DNA of 64,000 nt from positions 1-64,000 of the forward strand of contig JACPYP010000005.1 of NCBI GenBank assembly GCA_016195985.1, read 5' to 3'. Positions within the stretch are counted from its first letter, which is position 1. The number at the start of each line of letters is the position of its first letter. Positions 16,935-25,504 of the stretch are shown here, in pieces. The DNA is from Acidobacteriota bacterium. GTDB lineage: Bacteria; Acidobacteriota; Holophagae; Holophagales; Holophagaceae. The notes under the pieces are model-generated. The model was given only the letters and a program-made list of their open reading frames with translations, ran no database searches and was not told the DNA's origin. The translations under genes and the position numbers were made by a program.

Positions 16935-19649
16935 TCACTCGGGCTGGAGGGGCGCCAGGCATGCTTCGAGGTCCTTCATGCCGAAGGGTTTGGCCAGGAG
17001 GGACACGAGGGGGTGGGCCTCGACCAGGTCCAGCGCGGCCTGGTCGGCCCTTCCTGTGGCCAGCAGCACGGGCACGGCCGGGAGCAGGGCCCGCAGCCGC
17101 GGCAGCGTGCCCGCGCCCCCCAGGCCGGGCATGTTCATGTCCAGAACCACCACGTCGGGGCGCAGCCCGGCCTCGATGCGGATCAGGGCCTCCTCTCCGC
17201 TCGGGGCGACGGTGGGTTCGTGGCCCAGCAATTCCAGGAGGCCCATCATGGCCGTCTGGATCAGCTCGTCATCATCCACCAGCAGCACCTTCAAGGGGCG
17301 GACGGCCGGCATAAGGCGGTGGGCGCCCGAGGTTTTCGAGGCGGCCTGGGGCATCCTGCAGGCCGGGAAGCGCATGGTCACACAGGTTCCCTGCCCCGGC
17401 TCGCTCCACAGTTCCATCTGGCCCAGGTGCGCCTTCACCGTGCTGTAGACGATGGACAGCCCCAGGCCGGTTCCCTTCCCCACGTCCTTCGTGGTGAAAA
17501 AGGGGTCCAGGGCCTTCTCCAGAACCTCTTTGGGCATGCCCGTGCCCGTGTCCTCCACCTGCGCCTCCACCCAGTCCGGCCCCAGGTTCCGGGTGCGGAA
17601 CGTGAGGGTGCCGCTCTCGGGCATGGCGTCCACCGCGTTGACGCAAAGGTTCATGAGCGCGTGGGTGAGGGCGCCTGCATCGCCCTGGATCGGGCGCAAG
17701 TCCGGCGCCAGCTGCAGGACCAGGCGCACCTTCGAGAGGGTGGTGCGCTCCAGCAGGCGCACCTCTTCGCGGAGGATGCTGTTCAAATCCAATTGCCGCT
17801 TTTCGGCTGTGTTCTGGCGGGCGAAGCTGAGCAGGCTCTTCAGCATGATGCCCCCCCGCTCCGCGGCCTTGATGATGGTGCCGAAGGCCCGGTGGGCGGG
17901 GCTTCCCGGGGGCAGGGAATCCATGTGGGCCGAGGCCAGCCCCAGAATGGCGCCCAGCACGTTGTTCATGTCATGGGCCACGCCCCCGGCCAAACTGCCC
18001 AGGCTTTCCATCTTCTGGGCCTGATGGAGCTGGGCCTGGAGGCTCTGCTGCTCCTCCTCGGCCTGGCGCCGCTGGGTGATGTCGGTGACGATGCCCAGGA
18101 GGGCCCGAAGGCTGCCATCCGGGTGCTGCAGGCGGCGGCCCGAGAGGTGGCCCCAGAAATCCGTTCCGTCCACGCGAAGATACCGCCGTTCCGCCGCCAC
18201 GGAGGAGATGCCACCCTCCATGAGCAGGCGCATCCGGTGGTCGCCCTGCTCCAGTTCGGAGGGGTGCAGGTGGCTCAGGTAGCTGCTTCCGATCAGGCGG
18301 TCGATGGTGGTGCCGAACAGCTCGGCCATCTTGCGGTTGGCGAACTCGATGCTGCCGCCGGGCGACACCAGGATGATGCCGGCGTCCGAGGCCTCGAAGA
18401 TGGTGCGCAGCTGCTCCTCGCTTTCGCGCAGGGCCTCCTGCACCCGCTTCCGTTCCGTGATGTCGCGGTGGAACACCAGGATCCTGGGCTCCCCTGCTTC
18501 GGAAATGAGGCTGGCGGACACCTCCAGCGGGAAGGTGCGACCGTCCTTGTGCCGGTGCTCCACCTCGTAGGTGAGGGCCTCGCCCGCCAGGATGCGCCGC
18601 AGGCGCTTCCCCGTCAGGTCGGCGGCCTGGGGGGCGCACAGCTCCACCAGTTTCAGGCCACGCATCTCGGCGGGCAGGCAGCCGTGCATGCGGGCGGAGG
18701 ACTGGTTGACCTCCAGGATCTCCCCCTCCGGCGACAGGGTGTAGATGCCCTCGCTGGCCAGGTTGAACTGGTCGCGGTAGCGGGCCTCGCTTTCCCGCAG
18801 CCGCCCCTCGACGGCCTTCTGGTCGGTGATGTCGCGGAAGAGGCCGATGATCTGCCGGCGGCCCTCCCCCTGTTTGGAGCGCGGCGTGGCCGTGACGAGG
18901 AGGGTCCGCGGCGTGCCGTCCTCCTGGCGGATCCGCAGCTCGTAGGTGCTGGGGAGGCCTTCCTCCCGCAGCTCGGTTTCCTGCCGGACTTGGGCCTGCT
19001 GCTCCGGTTCGAGGAATTCCAGCAGCGAGCGGCCCAGCAGCTTCCCCGGCGCCACGCCGAAGATCTGCTCGGCCACCGGATTCACCAGCAGGAAACGCTC
19101 TTCGGCGTCCACCATGCCGAAGCCGTCCCCCTGGCGTTCCAGCAGTTCCCGGTACAGGGCTTCCGAAACCTGGAGGGCCTCCTCGGTGCGGCGCTGTTCG
19201 GTCATGTCCGTAAAAGTGACGAGCAGCCACTCATTCAGAGAGGCGAGGGCGATCCGGACGAACCGGACGCTGCCGTCCTTGCAGGCGACGGTGCCGGAAA
19301 GGGGCTCTCCGGCCGCTTCCGGGCCACCGGTGATCCGGGCGTTCCACGCCTCCAGCATGGCCGCCCGGAAGGCCGGGTCCGGGTAGGCGCGCTCCCGCCA
19401 TTCCGCCACGGTGGGCAGGTCCTCAAGGGTGTAGCCGAACAGATCGGTGAAGGCCCGGTTCAGCTGCAGCACCCGTCCTTCAGGCCCCTCCAGCACCGCC
19501 ATGGCAAGGGGCAGGCTCTGCACCATCGCAGCGAGGGAGGGCTCCGCTGGGGGCGGCTGGGAAGTGCCGGAAAACGACATGGTAGGAAACCGGAGGGTGG
19601 CGATCCCCCCTTTTCGACGCCCTTTCCCGGGAACTGGAGAATCCGGCAT
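16935..19649 (-). CDS. Multi-PAS hybrid sensor histidine kinase
   Basis: This encodes 904 residues with no membrane helix, so it is a cytoplasmic sensor. Four to five PAS/PAC units span about residues 30-520 (for example LNRAFTDLFGYTLEDL, LVNPVAEQIFGVAPGKLLG, EVNQSSARMHG, FANRKMAELFGT). Then come the phosphoacceptor motif GGVAHDMNN with His about 559, an ATPase domain (DTGTGMPKE, KGTGLGLSIVYSTV), and a C-terminal receiver with VLLVDDDE and phosphorylatable Asp about 837 in VVLDMNMPG. The start at 19649 has GGGAGGT four bases upstream. No cognate output regulator is adjacent. Confidence 0.9.
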   Translation of the reverse strand: MPDSPVPGKGRRKGGIATLRFPTMSFSGTSQPPPAEPSLAAMVQSLPLAMAVLEGPEGRVLQLNRAFTDLFGYTLEDLPTVAEWRERAYPDPAFRAAMLEAWNARITGGPEAAGEPLSGTVACKDGSVRFVRIALASLNEWLLVTFTDMTEQRRTEEALQVSEALYRELLERQGDGFGMVDAEERFLLVNPVAEQIFGVAPGKLLGRSLLEFLEPEQQAQVRQETELREEGLPSTYELRIRQEDGTPRTLLVTATPRSKQGEGRRQIIGLFRDITDQKAVEGRLRESEARYRDQFNLASEGIYTLSPEGEILEVNQSSARMHGCLPAEMRGLKLVELCAPQAADLTGKRLRRILAGEALTYEVEHRHKDGRTFPLEVSASLISEAGEPRILVFHRDITERKRVQEALRESEEQLRTIFEASDAGIILVSPGGSIEFANRKMAELFGTTIDRLIGSSYLSHLHPSELEQGDHRMRLLMEGGISSVAAERRYLRVDGTDFWGHLSGRRLQHPDGSLRALLGIVTDITQRRQAEEEQQSLQAQLHQAQKMESLGSLAGGVAHDMNNVLGAILGLASAHMDSLPPGSPAHRAFGTIIKAAERGGIMLKSLLSFARQNTAEKRQLDLNSILREEVRLLERTTLSKVRLVLQLAPDLRPIQGDAGALTHALMNLCVNAVDAMPESGTLTFRTRNLGPDWVEAQVEDTGTGMPKEVLEKALDPFFTTKDVGKGTGLGLSIVYSTVKAHLGQMELWSEPGQGTCVTMRFPACRMPQAASKTSGAHRLMPAVRPLKVLLVDDDELIQTAMMGLLELLGHEPTVAPSGEEALIRIEAGLRPDVVVLDMNMPGLGGAGTLPRLRALLPAVPVLLATGRADQAALDLVEAHPLVSLLAKPFGMKDLEACLAPLQPE

Positions 19650-19739
19650 GGGCACCTCCCGAATGCCCAGGATGCCCTCCGTCCGGGTGCTTTGAGTAGA
19701 CAGGTATTCCTGGGGGACCAGATCAGCGATACTCGCCCC

Positions 19740-20306
19740 ATGTCCCCCCTCGCCCGTCCCGCCGTCCGCTGGTCCACCCTCATCGCCCTCTGGGCCGTGG
19801 TGGGAGCGGTGCTGTGGATCGTCCTGGTCCAGGCCTTCCTCCTGGCCCTGAACCCCTTCTGCCACCTCCAGCGCCCGAGCATCGCCCGGGTGCAGGTGAA
19901 AAGCGTGGACCGGGATCCCGACAGCCAGATCACGGATTTCGTGTCGGTGCGTCAAGGCGACTCGGACCGGGTGCTGCGGCTGCTGAAAGCCGAGGCCGCG
20001 GAACTGCATGAATACGACGAGGCCTGGATCCTCGGCGCCTGGTACGCCGACAGCCTGCGCCCCACGGAATACCGGTTGACGCCCCAGCGGGTGTTGCTGG
20101 AATACCCGGCGCTGCTTCTGCTGCCCGCGGCCTGGCTGCTGTGGCTTGTGCGAAGGGCCCGGCAGGCGGCCGAAGCGGCGCCACCGCCCCCCGTGCGCCG
20201 GACCTTCACCGATGACTTCCACCTGAAGGCGCAGCGCTTCGCCAAAGACGGAGAAACCTCGCAGGGAAGCGCCGCTCCGGCGCCTCCGAAGAAAAATCTG
20301 GATTGA
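19740..20306 (+). CDS. Two-helix membrane protein, hypothetical
   Basis: This encodes 188 residues. A first membrane helix (LIALWAVVGAVLWIVLVQAF) is near residues 14-34 and a second (YPALLLLPAAWLLWLV) near 120-136. A soluble, acidic loop lies between, and the C-terminal tail is Ala/Pro-rich. It is divergent from the histidine kinase gene with only 90 bp between. No family was recognised, and a link to the kinase is only positional. Confidence 0.6.
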   Translation: MSPLARPAVRWSTLIALWAVVGAVLWIVLVQAFLLALNPFCHLQRPSIARVQVKSVDRDPDSQITDFVSVRQGDSDRVLRLLKAEAAELHEYDEAWILGAWYADSLRPTEYRLTPQRVLLEYPALLLLPAAWLLWLVRRARQAAEAAPPPPVRRTFTDDFHLKAQRFAKDGETSQGSAAPAPPKKNLD

Positions 20307-20329
20307 GTCAATCTGGACTGGGCCGGGGT

Positions 20330-20899
20330 TCAGTCCTTCTTTTCGGGCGCTTCAGCCTTGGCCGGTTCAGGTTTGGGCGTTTCAGCCTTGGGCGCCTCGG
20401 CGGGTTTGGCGGCGGCCTTGGCCTTGGGGGCTTCCACGGGCCGGGTGGCGGCCTGGTAGGCCTTCCAGGATTCCTCGGCCTTGCGGTGGATCTCCTCGGC
20501 GCGCTTGCGGTGGGCCTCGGCCTTCTTCTGCAGGCCGTCGGCCTGGCGCTTGGCCAGCTCGGACTTCTTCAGGGCCTCGTTTTCCGCCCGCTTGTAGCTG
20601 GCCTGCCGGGCCTTTTCCTGGGTGGCCTGAGCCTTCTGCTGGCGGGCGTCCCTGGCCGCCTTGTCCGCCTGGGCCTGGCGCTTGTCCAACTCCTCGGCCC
20701 GCCGGGCGGCCTTGACTTGGCCGACCTTGACCTGGCCGGCCTTGTCCGGGGTCCGGGCCTTGTCGGCGGCCTTGACGGGATGCTTGCCGGGAACGGACTC
20801 GGCCGCCTTGGGGGCCTGTTCCGCGGGCTTGGCGGCGGGAGCGGGTTCCTGGGCGCCCAGGAACACCGGGAGGAAGAGGGTGCAGGCCATCAGCTTCAT
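20330..20899 (-). CDS. Secreted Ala/Lys-rich coiled-coil protein
   Basis: This encodes 189 residues with a short signal peptide (MKLMACTLFLPVFLGA). The rest is extremely rich in Ala, Lys, Glu and Gln with heptad-like runs from about residue 60 to 145, and has AKPAEAP-type repeats at both ends. Low-complexity helical proteins of this kind are often periplasmic spacers. The start at 20899 is preceded by CGAGG. Function is unknown. Longer upstream frames lose the signal peptide. Confidence 0.6.
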   Translation of the reverse strand: MKLMACTLFLPVFLGAQEPAPAAKPAEQAPKAAESVPGKHPVKAADKARTPDKAGQVKVGQVKAARRAEELDKRQAQADKAARDARQQKAQATQEKARQASYKRAENEALKKSELAKRQADGLQKKAEAHRKRAEEIHRKAEESWKAYQAATRPVEAPKAKAAAKPAEAPKAETPKPEPAKAEAPEKKD

Positions 20900-21024
20900 G
20901 GAAACCTCGGAAGGGGGAGCCTTCATTGTGCGCCTCTCGCCCCCGGCTGGCACCTGCTTTGCGCACCGTTTCACCGCCCCGTCAACCAAGGCCACACTGA
21001 AGGCCTCCACCCAGCGAGGCCGCC

Positions 21025-21312
21025 ATGGACATCAAACTCTCCCCCGACACCGTGAAACGCCTGCAGGGCCCCATCCAGCGCTTCGTTTCCGAAGAATACG
21101 GCGAGAGCCTGGGCGAGCTGGGGGCGGGCACCTTCCTCACCTTCTGCCTGAAGGAGATCGGCCCGGCCATCTATAACCAGGCCATCGCCGACGCCCAAAA
21201 CTGCATGCAGGAACGGGTCACCGACCTGGAAAACATCTGCTTCGCCGAGGAAACCAGCTACTGGGGCGGCGCCAAGAAAGGGACACACCGCAAGCCGGAC
21301 CTTCGGCGGTAG
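21025..21312 (+). CDS. DUF2164 family protein
   Basis: This encodes 95 residues. The IKLSPDTVKRLQGPIQRFVSE start and FLKEIGPAIYNQAIADAQ centre match DUF2164, a small helical family of unknown function. The ATG is preceded by a weak AGG. It may be read together with 21386 and 21627, which follow on the same strand. Confidence 0.75.
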   Translation: MDIKLSPDTVKRLQGPIQRFVSEEYGESLGELGAGTFLTFCLKEIGPAIYNQAIADAQNCMQERVTDLENICFAEETSYWGGAKKGTHRKPDLRR

Positions 21313-21385
21313 CATCCCCTACCCTGCCACCCGGCAACGGACCCTCTCTCAGCGGCCGCCAGCCCATGACTGACCAGGAACCCCC

Positions 21386-21592
21386 ATGACCGAACCCATC
21401 ACCGCCCGCCAGCTCACCATCCTGCAGGTGGTGGCCAAGCACCCGGACGTGGCCCGGGACCACCTCGTGAAGGCAGGCGCCACCGACGCGGATCTGGCCT
21501 ACCTGGAGCGGCAGGACCTCATCCGCGAGCGGGCCATCGGCCGCTACCGGGTGACCCACATGGGCCAGGAAGTGCTCAAGCGAAGCCTGTAA
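21386..21592 (+). CDS. Small winged-helix-like protein
   Basis: This encodes 68 residues. ARQLTILQVVAKHPDVARDHL, then YLERQDLIRERAIGRYRVT, looks like a helix-turn-helix followed by a wing, as in MarR-like folds, but lacks dimerisation helices. CAGGAAC lies upstream of the ATG. It sits 34 bp before the M14 peptidase gene and may be co-transcribed. Its function is unknown. Confidence 0.55.
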   Translation: MTEPITARQLTILQVVAKHPDVARDHLVKAGATDADLAYLERQDLIRERAIGRYRVTHMGQEVLKRSL

Positions 21593-21626
21593 ACTCAGGC
21601 TCCCGTCCCCCCCTGGAGGAGACCCC

Positions 21627-23159
21627 ATGTCCCTGCTCACCCGCGCCGAGGCCACCCGCTACGAAGAGACCAGCCGCCATGCGGATGTGATGGCCTTCGT
21701 GGCGGGGCTCCAGGCCAAAGGCGACAAGCGCCTGCACGTCACCAGCTTCGGCACGAGCCCCCAGGGCCGCGACCTGCCCCTGCTGGTGCTGTCCGGCCAT
21801 GGCGTGAAGACGCCCGAAGAAGCCCGCAGCCTGGACCGGCCCGTGGTGCTGGTCATCAGCGGCATCCACGCCGGCGAGGTGGAGGGCAAGGAAGGTTGCC
21901 TCATGCTGGTGCGTGACCTGCTGGAGGGCAAACCCGGCCTCGATGCGGACGCTCTCCTCGCGGACCTCACCCTGGTGGTGGTGCCCCTCTTCAACCCCGA
22001 CGGCAACGACGCCATCGACCCCGGCAACCGGAAGCTGCACCTGCCCAAGCTCACAGGGCAGCTGGGCCCGGACAGCGGCGTGGGCACCCGCGTGAACGCC
22101 GCCAAGATCAACCTGAACCGCGACTACCTGCGGATGGAAGGCGCTGAGATGCGCCTGCTTCAGACCCGCGTCTGCCAGCTGTGGGAACCCGATCTCACCA
22201 TCGACAACCACGCCACCAACGGCTCGGTGCACCGGTTCTCCATGACCTACGACATCCCCCACACGGTGGAGAGCGGCCGCGCCGAACCCATCGCCTACAT
22301 GCGCGAGCGCCTGCTGCCGCCGGTGACCGCGGCCCTGAAGGCCAACCACGGCCTGGATGCGGGCTGGTACGGCAACTTCGTGGAAGACGAGCGGGCCATG
22401 GACGCCGACGCGGAAGCCCAGCCCGGCGCCCCTGTGCGCGAAGGCTGGATGACCTACCCCCACCATCCCCGCTTCGGCAGCAACTACCGGGGCCTCACCA
22501 GCCGCATGGACCTGCTGCTGGAATGCTATTCGTACATCACCTTCGCCGAGCGCGTGCGAACGGCCTACGCCTTCATGCTGGAGACCTTGAAATACGTGGC
22601 CGCCCACCGCGACGAGGTGGTTCAGACCGTGGCCGCCAGCCGGACGCCGCGCGAACGCATCGCCGTGCGCTACGGTCTGGAGCGCTTCGACCGGCCCATC
22701 GAGATCCTCACCCGCACGCCCCGGACGCTGGAGGGCGCCCCCGCCAGCGTGACCATTCCCCATCTGGGTCGCTTCGTGGGCACCACCGTGGTGGACCGCC
22801 CCGACGCCTACCTGGTGCCCGCACCCCTGGCCGCCCACCTTCGGCTGCATGGCCTCACCCTGCGGGAAGCCGTGGGCACCTTCGACGTGGCGGTGCCCGT
22901 CACCGAGGGGATGGGTTCCGAGGGGGGCCGCGCCATTCTGGAGGCCGCCGCCGTGGGCGAGCTGTCCGTCTCCTGGCGCCACGAGCACCGGGCGGTGCCG
23001 CCGGGCTGGGCCCTGGTGCCCACGGACCAGCCCCTGGGCGCCATCGCCGTCTACCTCTGCGAGCCCGAAAGCGACGACGGCGCCGTGGAAAACGGCCTGC
23101 TGCCCGTGCCGGCCCTGGGCGAAGAACTGGCCCTCTGGCGGGTGCCGGCCCTGCGCTGA
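21627..23159 (+). CDS. M14 family zinc carboxypeptidase, cytoplasmic
   Basis: This encodes 510 residues with no signal peptide. The zinc-binding HAGE motif is in ISGIHAGEVEGKEG (near residue 77), the third ligand is likely the His in TIDNHATNG, and LNRDY and NPDG motifs are typical of M14 peptidases. A candidate catalytic Glu is in LLLECYSY. GGAGGAG precedes the ATG. The C-terminal third is an additional beta-rich region. It differs from the secreted M14 enzyme at 54987. The substrate is unknown. Confidence 0.85.
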   Translation: MSLLTRAEATRYEETSRHADVMAFVAGLQAKGDKRLHVTSFGTSPQGRDLPLLVLSGHGVKTPEEARSLDRPVVLVISGIHAGEVEGKEGCLMLVRDLLEGKPGLDADALLADLTLVVVPLFNPDGNDAIDPGNRKLHLPKLTGQLGPDSGVGTRVNAAKINLNRDYLRMEGAEMRLLQTRVCQLWEPDLTIDNHATNGSVHRFSMTYDIPHTVESGRAEPIAYMRERLLPPVTAALKANHGLDAGWYGNFVEDERAMDADAEAQPGAPVREGWMTYPHHPRFGSNYRGLTSRMDLLLECYSYITFAERVRTAYAFMLETLKYVAAHRDEVVQTVAASRTPRERIAVRYGLERFDRPIEILTRTPRTLEGAPASVTIPHLGRFVGTTVVDRPDAYLVPAPLAAHLRLHGLTLREAVGTFDVAVPVTEGMGSEGGRAILEAAAVGELSVSWRHEHRAVPPGWALVPTDQPLGAIAVYLCEPESDDGAVENGLLPVPALGEELALWRVPALR

Positions 23160-23163
23160 GACA

Positions 23164-23341
23164 GATTTGAATTCAAAAGATAAGGAACACCACCAAGACA
23201 CCAAGAAAACCAAGAGCCGCCATTCATGCGGTTCTTCTCGGTATCGCCTGCGGCGATACACGAGACAAAAAGAAACTTGGTGCCTTGGTGCCTTGGTGGT
23301 GAAAGCCCTTTCTATTGGAGAGATAGAACGCAACTTGGTCT
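23164..23341. repeat. Dispersed palindromic element B, copy 2
   Basis: Same element and orientation as 15527-15678, with arms CACCACCAAGACACCA (23188-23203) and TGGTGCCTTGGTGGTG (23286-23301). The right arm carries an extra 8-bp CCTTGGTG duplication. The 312-bp gap 23160-23471 holds this repeat, a poly-T/poly-A hairpin near 23350-23367 and the candidate ECF promoter at 23376. Confidence 0.85.
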
Positions 23342-23375
23342 GAGGCCCCGCTTTTTTTTAAAAAAGCACCGGGCG

Positions 23376-23402
23376 TGTCGATTCCCCTGCGTTTCATTCG
23401 AC
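23376..23402 (+). promoter_or_regulatory. Candidate ECF42-type promoter
   Basis: TGTCGA (23376-23381), a 17-bp spacer and CGAC (23399-23402) agree with the promoter signature I recall for ECF42 sigma factors (TGTCGA at -35, CGA/TC at -10). It lies about 70 bp before the first gene of the island whose fifth gene encodes an ECF42-like sigma factor. Autoregulation is inferred. No second copy was noticed inside the island. Confidence 0.6.
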
Positions 23403-23471
23403 GCATGAGTAGAGCCGTGGCCTGACCGTCTCCGGTCGGGAATCCTCCCGGCGGCTCTCTGGAGGAATCCC

Positions 23472-24047
23472 ATGAGAAAGCTCAAAATCATTGAACATGT
23501 CTCGCTCGACGGCGTGATCCAGCACGGCCAGGACGGCGATTTCCCCTACGGCGACTGGACCGCGCCCTACCGGACCCCCGTCGGGCGGGAGGCCATCCTC
23601 GCCGCCCACGGGGGGAGATTCGACCTGCTGCTCGGCCGCCGCACCTACGACCTATGGTCGGGCTTCTGGCCCAAGGCTCCGAGCGGCCCCATGGCGGACC
23701 GCCTCAATGCGGCCACCAAACACGTCGCCACCCGTCGCCCGGAAAGCCTTGAATGGGGCCCGGCCACGGGCCTCGGGCCGGATCTCGTCGAGGGCGTCCG
23801 CCGCATCAAGGCGCAGAACGGCCCGGACCTCATCCTGTCGGGCAGCTCCACGCTGACCTCGCCCCTGCTCGAACACGGGCTCGCGGAGGAAGTCCTGCTC
23901 GTCGTCTACCCCGTCCTGCTGGGCACCGGGAAGCGCGTCTTCGCGGAGGGCACCCCAGCGCGGTCATTGGAGCTCATCCGCACGGAGGCCATGCCCTCCG
24001 GCGTCGTCTTCAACACGTACAAGGCCGCCGGGCCTCTGAAGGTCTGA
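23472..24047 (+). CDS. Dihydrofolate reductase-like (RibD C-terminal) protein
   Basis: This encodes 191 residues of the RibD_C/DHFR-fold family: MRKLKIIEHVSLDGVIQ start, LLLGRRTYDLWSGFWP centre and ILSGSSTLTSPLLEHGL NADPH-binding part, ending LLGTGKRVF. Members reduce small molecules, and their true substrates are usually unknown. GGAGGAATCCC precedes the ATG. It is first in the ECF42 island and often accompanies such sigma factors. Confidence 0.85.
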   Translation: MRKLKIIEHVSLDGVIQHGQDGDFPYGDWTAPYRTPVGREAILAAHGGRFDLLLGRRTYDLWSGFWPKAPSGPMADRLNAATKHVATRRPESLEWGPATGLGPDLVEGVRRIKAQNGPDLILSGSSTLTSPLLEHGLAEEVLLVVYPVLLGTGKRVFAEGTPARSLELIRTEAMPSGVVFNTYKAAGPLKV

Positions 24048-24105
24048 GCCCAGGCAACTCACCTGCCTGAGCCCAGGCAACCCACCCGCCTGAGCCCAGG
24101 CACCC
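24044..24105. repeat. Three 23-bp tandem repeats over a stop codon
   Basis: CTGAGCCCAGGCAACTCACCTGC and two close copies begin at 24044, 24067 and 24090 with an exact 23-bp period. The first includes the TGA of the DHFR-like gene. The array fills most of the gap to the next gene. Confidence 0.85.
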
Positions 24106-24120
24106 CCCCAAGGAGCCCCC

Positions 24121-24531
24121 ATGCAACCCCCCTCCCCCTCGACATCCGTCAAGCTGCTCTGGACCGGCCGGGTCCTCAGCGCCATCCCGGTCCTGTTCCT
24201 GCTCTTCGACGGCGCCGCCAAGCTGATGCGGCTGGCCCCCGTCCTCGAAGGCACCGCCAAACTCGGATTCCCCCTCAGCACCGTGGTCCCCCTGGGTTTC
24301 ACGTTGCTCGCCTGCACCCTGCTCTACGCGGTCCCTCGCACCGCGGTGCTCGGCGCCATCCTGCTCACGGGCTACCTCGGCGGCGCTGTCGCCACGCACG
24401 TCCGCGTCGGCGATCCGCTGTTCTCCCACGCGCTTTTTCCCACCTACGTCGGGGCCATGATCTGGGGCGGCCTCTTCCTCCGGGAGGCGCGCCTGCGCGC
24501 CCTCCTCCCCTTCACCACCTCCACCCGCTGA
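24121..24531 (+). CDS. DoxX-like membrane protein
   Basis: This encodes 136 residues with four membrane helices and the DoxX-like motif LFDGAAKLMRL near residue 30 and GYLGGAVATHVRVGDP near 80. DoxX-like proteins are membrane components linked to redox or quinone chemistry, with poorly known function. CAAGGAG lies just upstream. It is the second gene of the ECF42 island. Confidence 0.8.
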   Translation: MQPPSPSTSVKLLWTGRVLSAIPVLFLLFDGAAKLMRLAPVLEGTAKLGFPLSTVVPLGFTLLACTLLYAVPRTAVLGAILLTGYLGGAVATHVRVGDPLFSHALFPTYVGAMIWGGLFLREARLRALLPFTTSTR

Positions 24532-24549
24532 CCCTCAAGGAGGCATGCC

Positions 24550-24978
24550 ATGCGCGTCATCGTTTTGATCAAGGCCACCAAGGACACGGAAGCCGGCGTC
24601 CCCCCGGACGGGAAGCTCCTCACCGCCATGGGGCAGTACAATGAAGAGCTGGTGAAGGCGGGCCTCATGCTCGCCGGCGAGGGGCTGCACCCCAGCTCGA
24701 AGGGCGTCCGTGTCCGCTTCTCCGGGCCGCAGCGCCACGTGACCGATGGCCCCTTCGCCGAAACGAAGGAGCTGGTCGCCGGCTTCTGGATCTGGCAGGT
24801 GCGCTCGATGGCCGAGGCGATCGAGTGGATCAAGCGCTGCCCCAACCCCACGGGTGAAGAGGCTGAAATCGAGATCCGCCCCGTCTTCGAAGCCGAGGAT
24901 TTCGGCGCCGAATTCACGCCTGAGCTGCGGGAGCAGGAAGAACGCCTGCGCGCCCAGATCGCCCAGAAACCCCAGTAG
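24550..24978 (+). CDS. DGPF-domain (YciI-like) protein 1
   Basis: This encodes 142 residues with MRVIVLIKATKDTEAG at the start and the diagnostic DGPFAETKELVAGFW near residue 60-75. DGPF proteins are the standard partners of ECF42 sigma factors; they have a YciI-like ferredoxin fold and unknown chemistry. The C-terminal 25 residues form a charged helix. AAGGAG lies upstream. It is third in the island. Confidence 0.88.
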   Translation: MRVIVLIKATKDTEAGVPPDGKLLTAMGQYNEELVKAGLMLAGEGLHPSSKGVRVRFSGPQRHVTDGPFAETKELVAGFWIWQVRSMAEAIEWIKRCPNPTGEEAEIEIRPVFEAEDFGAEFTPELREQEERLRAQIAQKPQ

Positions 24979-25002
24979 GACTGCCGCCAAGGAGAAACCT
25001 CG

Positions 25003-25422
25003 ATGCTCAAAATGATTTTCGTGAACCTGCCCGTCGCCGACCTCAAGAAGTCCATGGCGTTCTATGCGGCCCTCGGCTTCACCAACAACCCCAAGTTTAC
25101 GGATGATACGGCGGCGTGCATGGTCTGGAGCGAGTCCATCCACGTGATGCTGTTGACTCACGCCAAGTGGCGCACGTTCACGGCCCGCGACATTCCCCAC
25201 CGGACCTCCAGCGAGGTGATGCTCGCCCTTACGTGCGAGAACCGGGAGGCGGTGGATGTGATGAACACGGCAGCGGCGGCGAACGGCGGAGTGGCCGACA
25301 TCAACCCCGTTCAGGACCTCGGCTTCATGTACAACCGCAATCTGGCCGATCCCGACGGGCATGTCTGGGAGGCGTTCTGGATGGACCCCTCGGCGGTCCC
25401 CTCGGAGAACCAACCAGGCTGA
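25003..25422 (+). CDS. VOC (glyoxalase-fold) family protein
   Basis: This encodes 139 residues with two beta-alpha-beta-beta-beta halves: IFVNLPVADLKKSMAFYAAL at the start and NLADPDGHVWEAFWMD at the end, where the metal-site Glu is found. Members include glyoxalase-like enzymes and resistance proteins. The specific reaction cannot be inferred. AAGGAGA precedes the ATG. It is fourth in the ECF42 island. Confidence 0.85.
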   Translation: MLKMIFVNLPVADLKKSMAFYAALGFTNNPKFTDDTAACMVWSESIHVMLLTHAKWRTFTARDIPHRTSSEVMLALTCENREAVDVMNTAAAANGGVADINPVQDLGFMYNRNLADPDGHVWEAFWMDPSAVPSENQPG

Positions 25423-25504
25423 GCTGAGGCGGATTGAGGGTTGCAGCTTGGGGGTTGCAGCTTGGGAGGTTGCGGCCCGGCGGCGAAGCTGGTCTGATTT
25501 CCAT

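Noticed and set aside
17013-20306. 1097-residue open frame on the plus strand
   Set aside because: Antisense to the histidine kinase; His/Gly/Gln-rich composition typical of shadow frames. Only its last part (from 19740) is a real gene.
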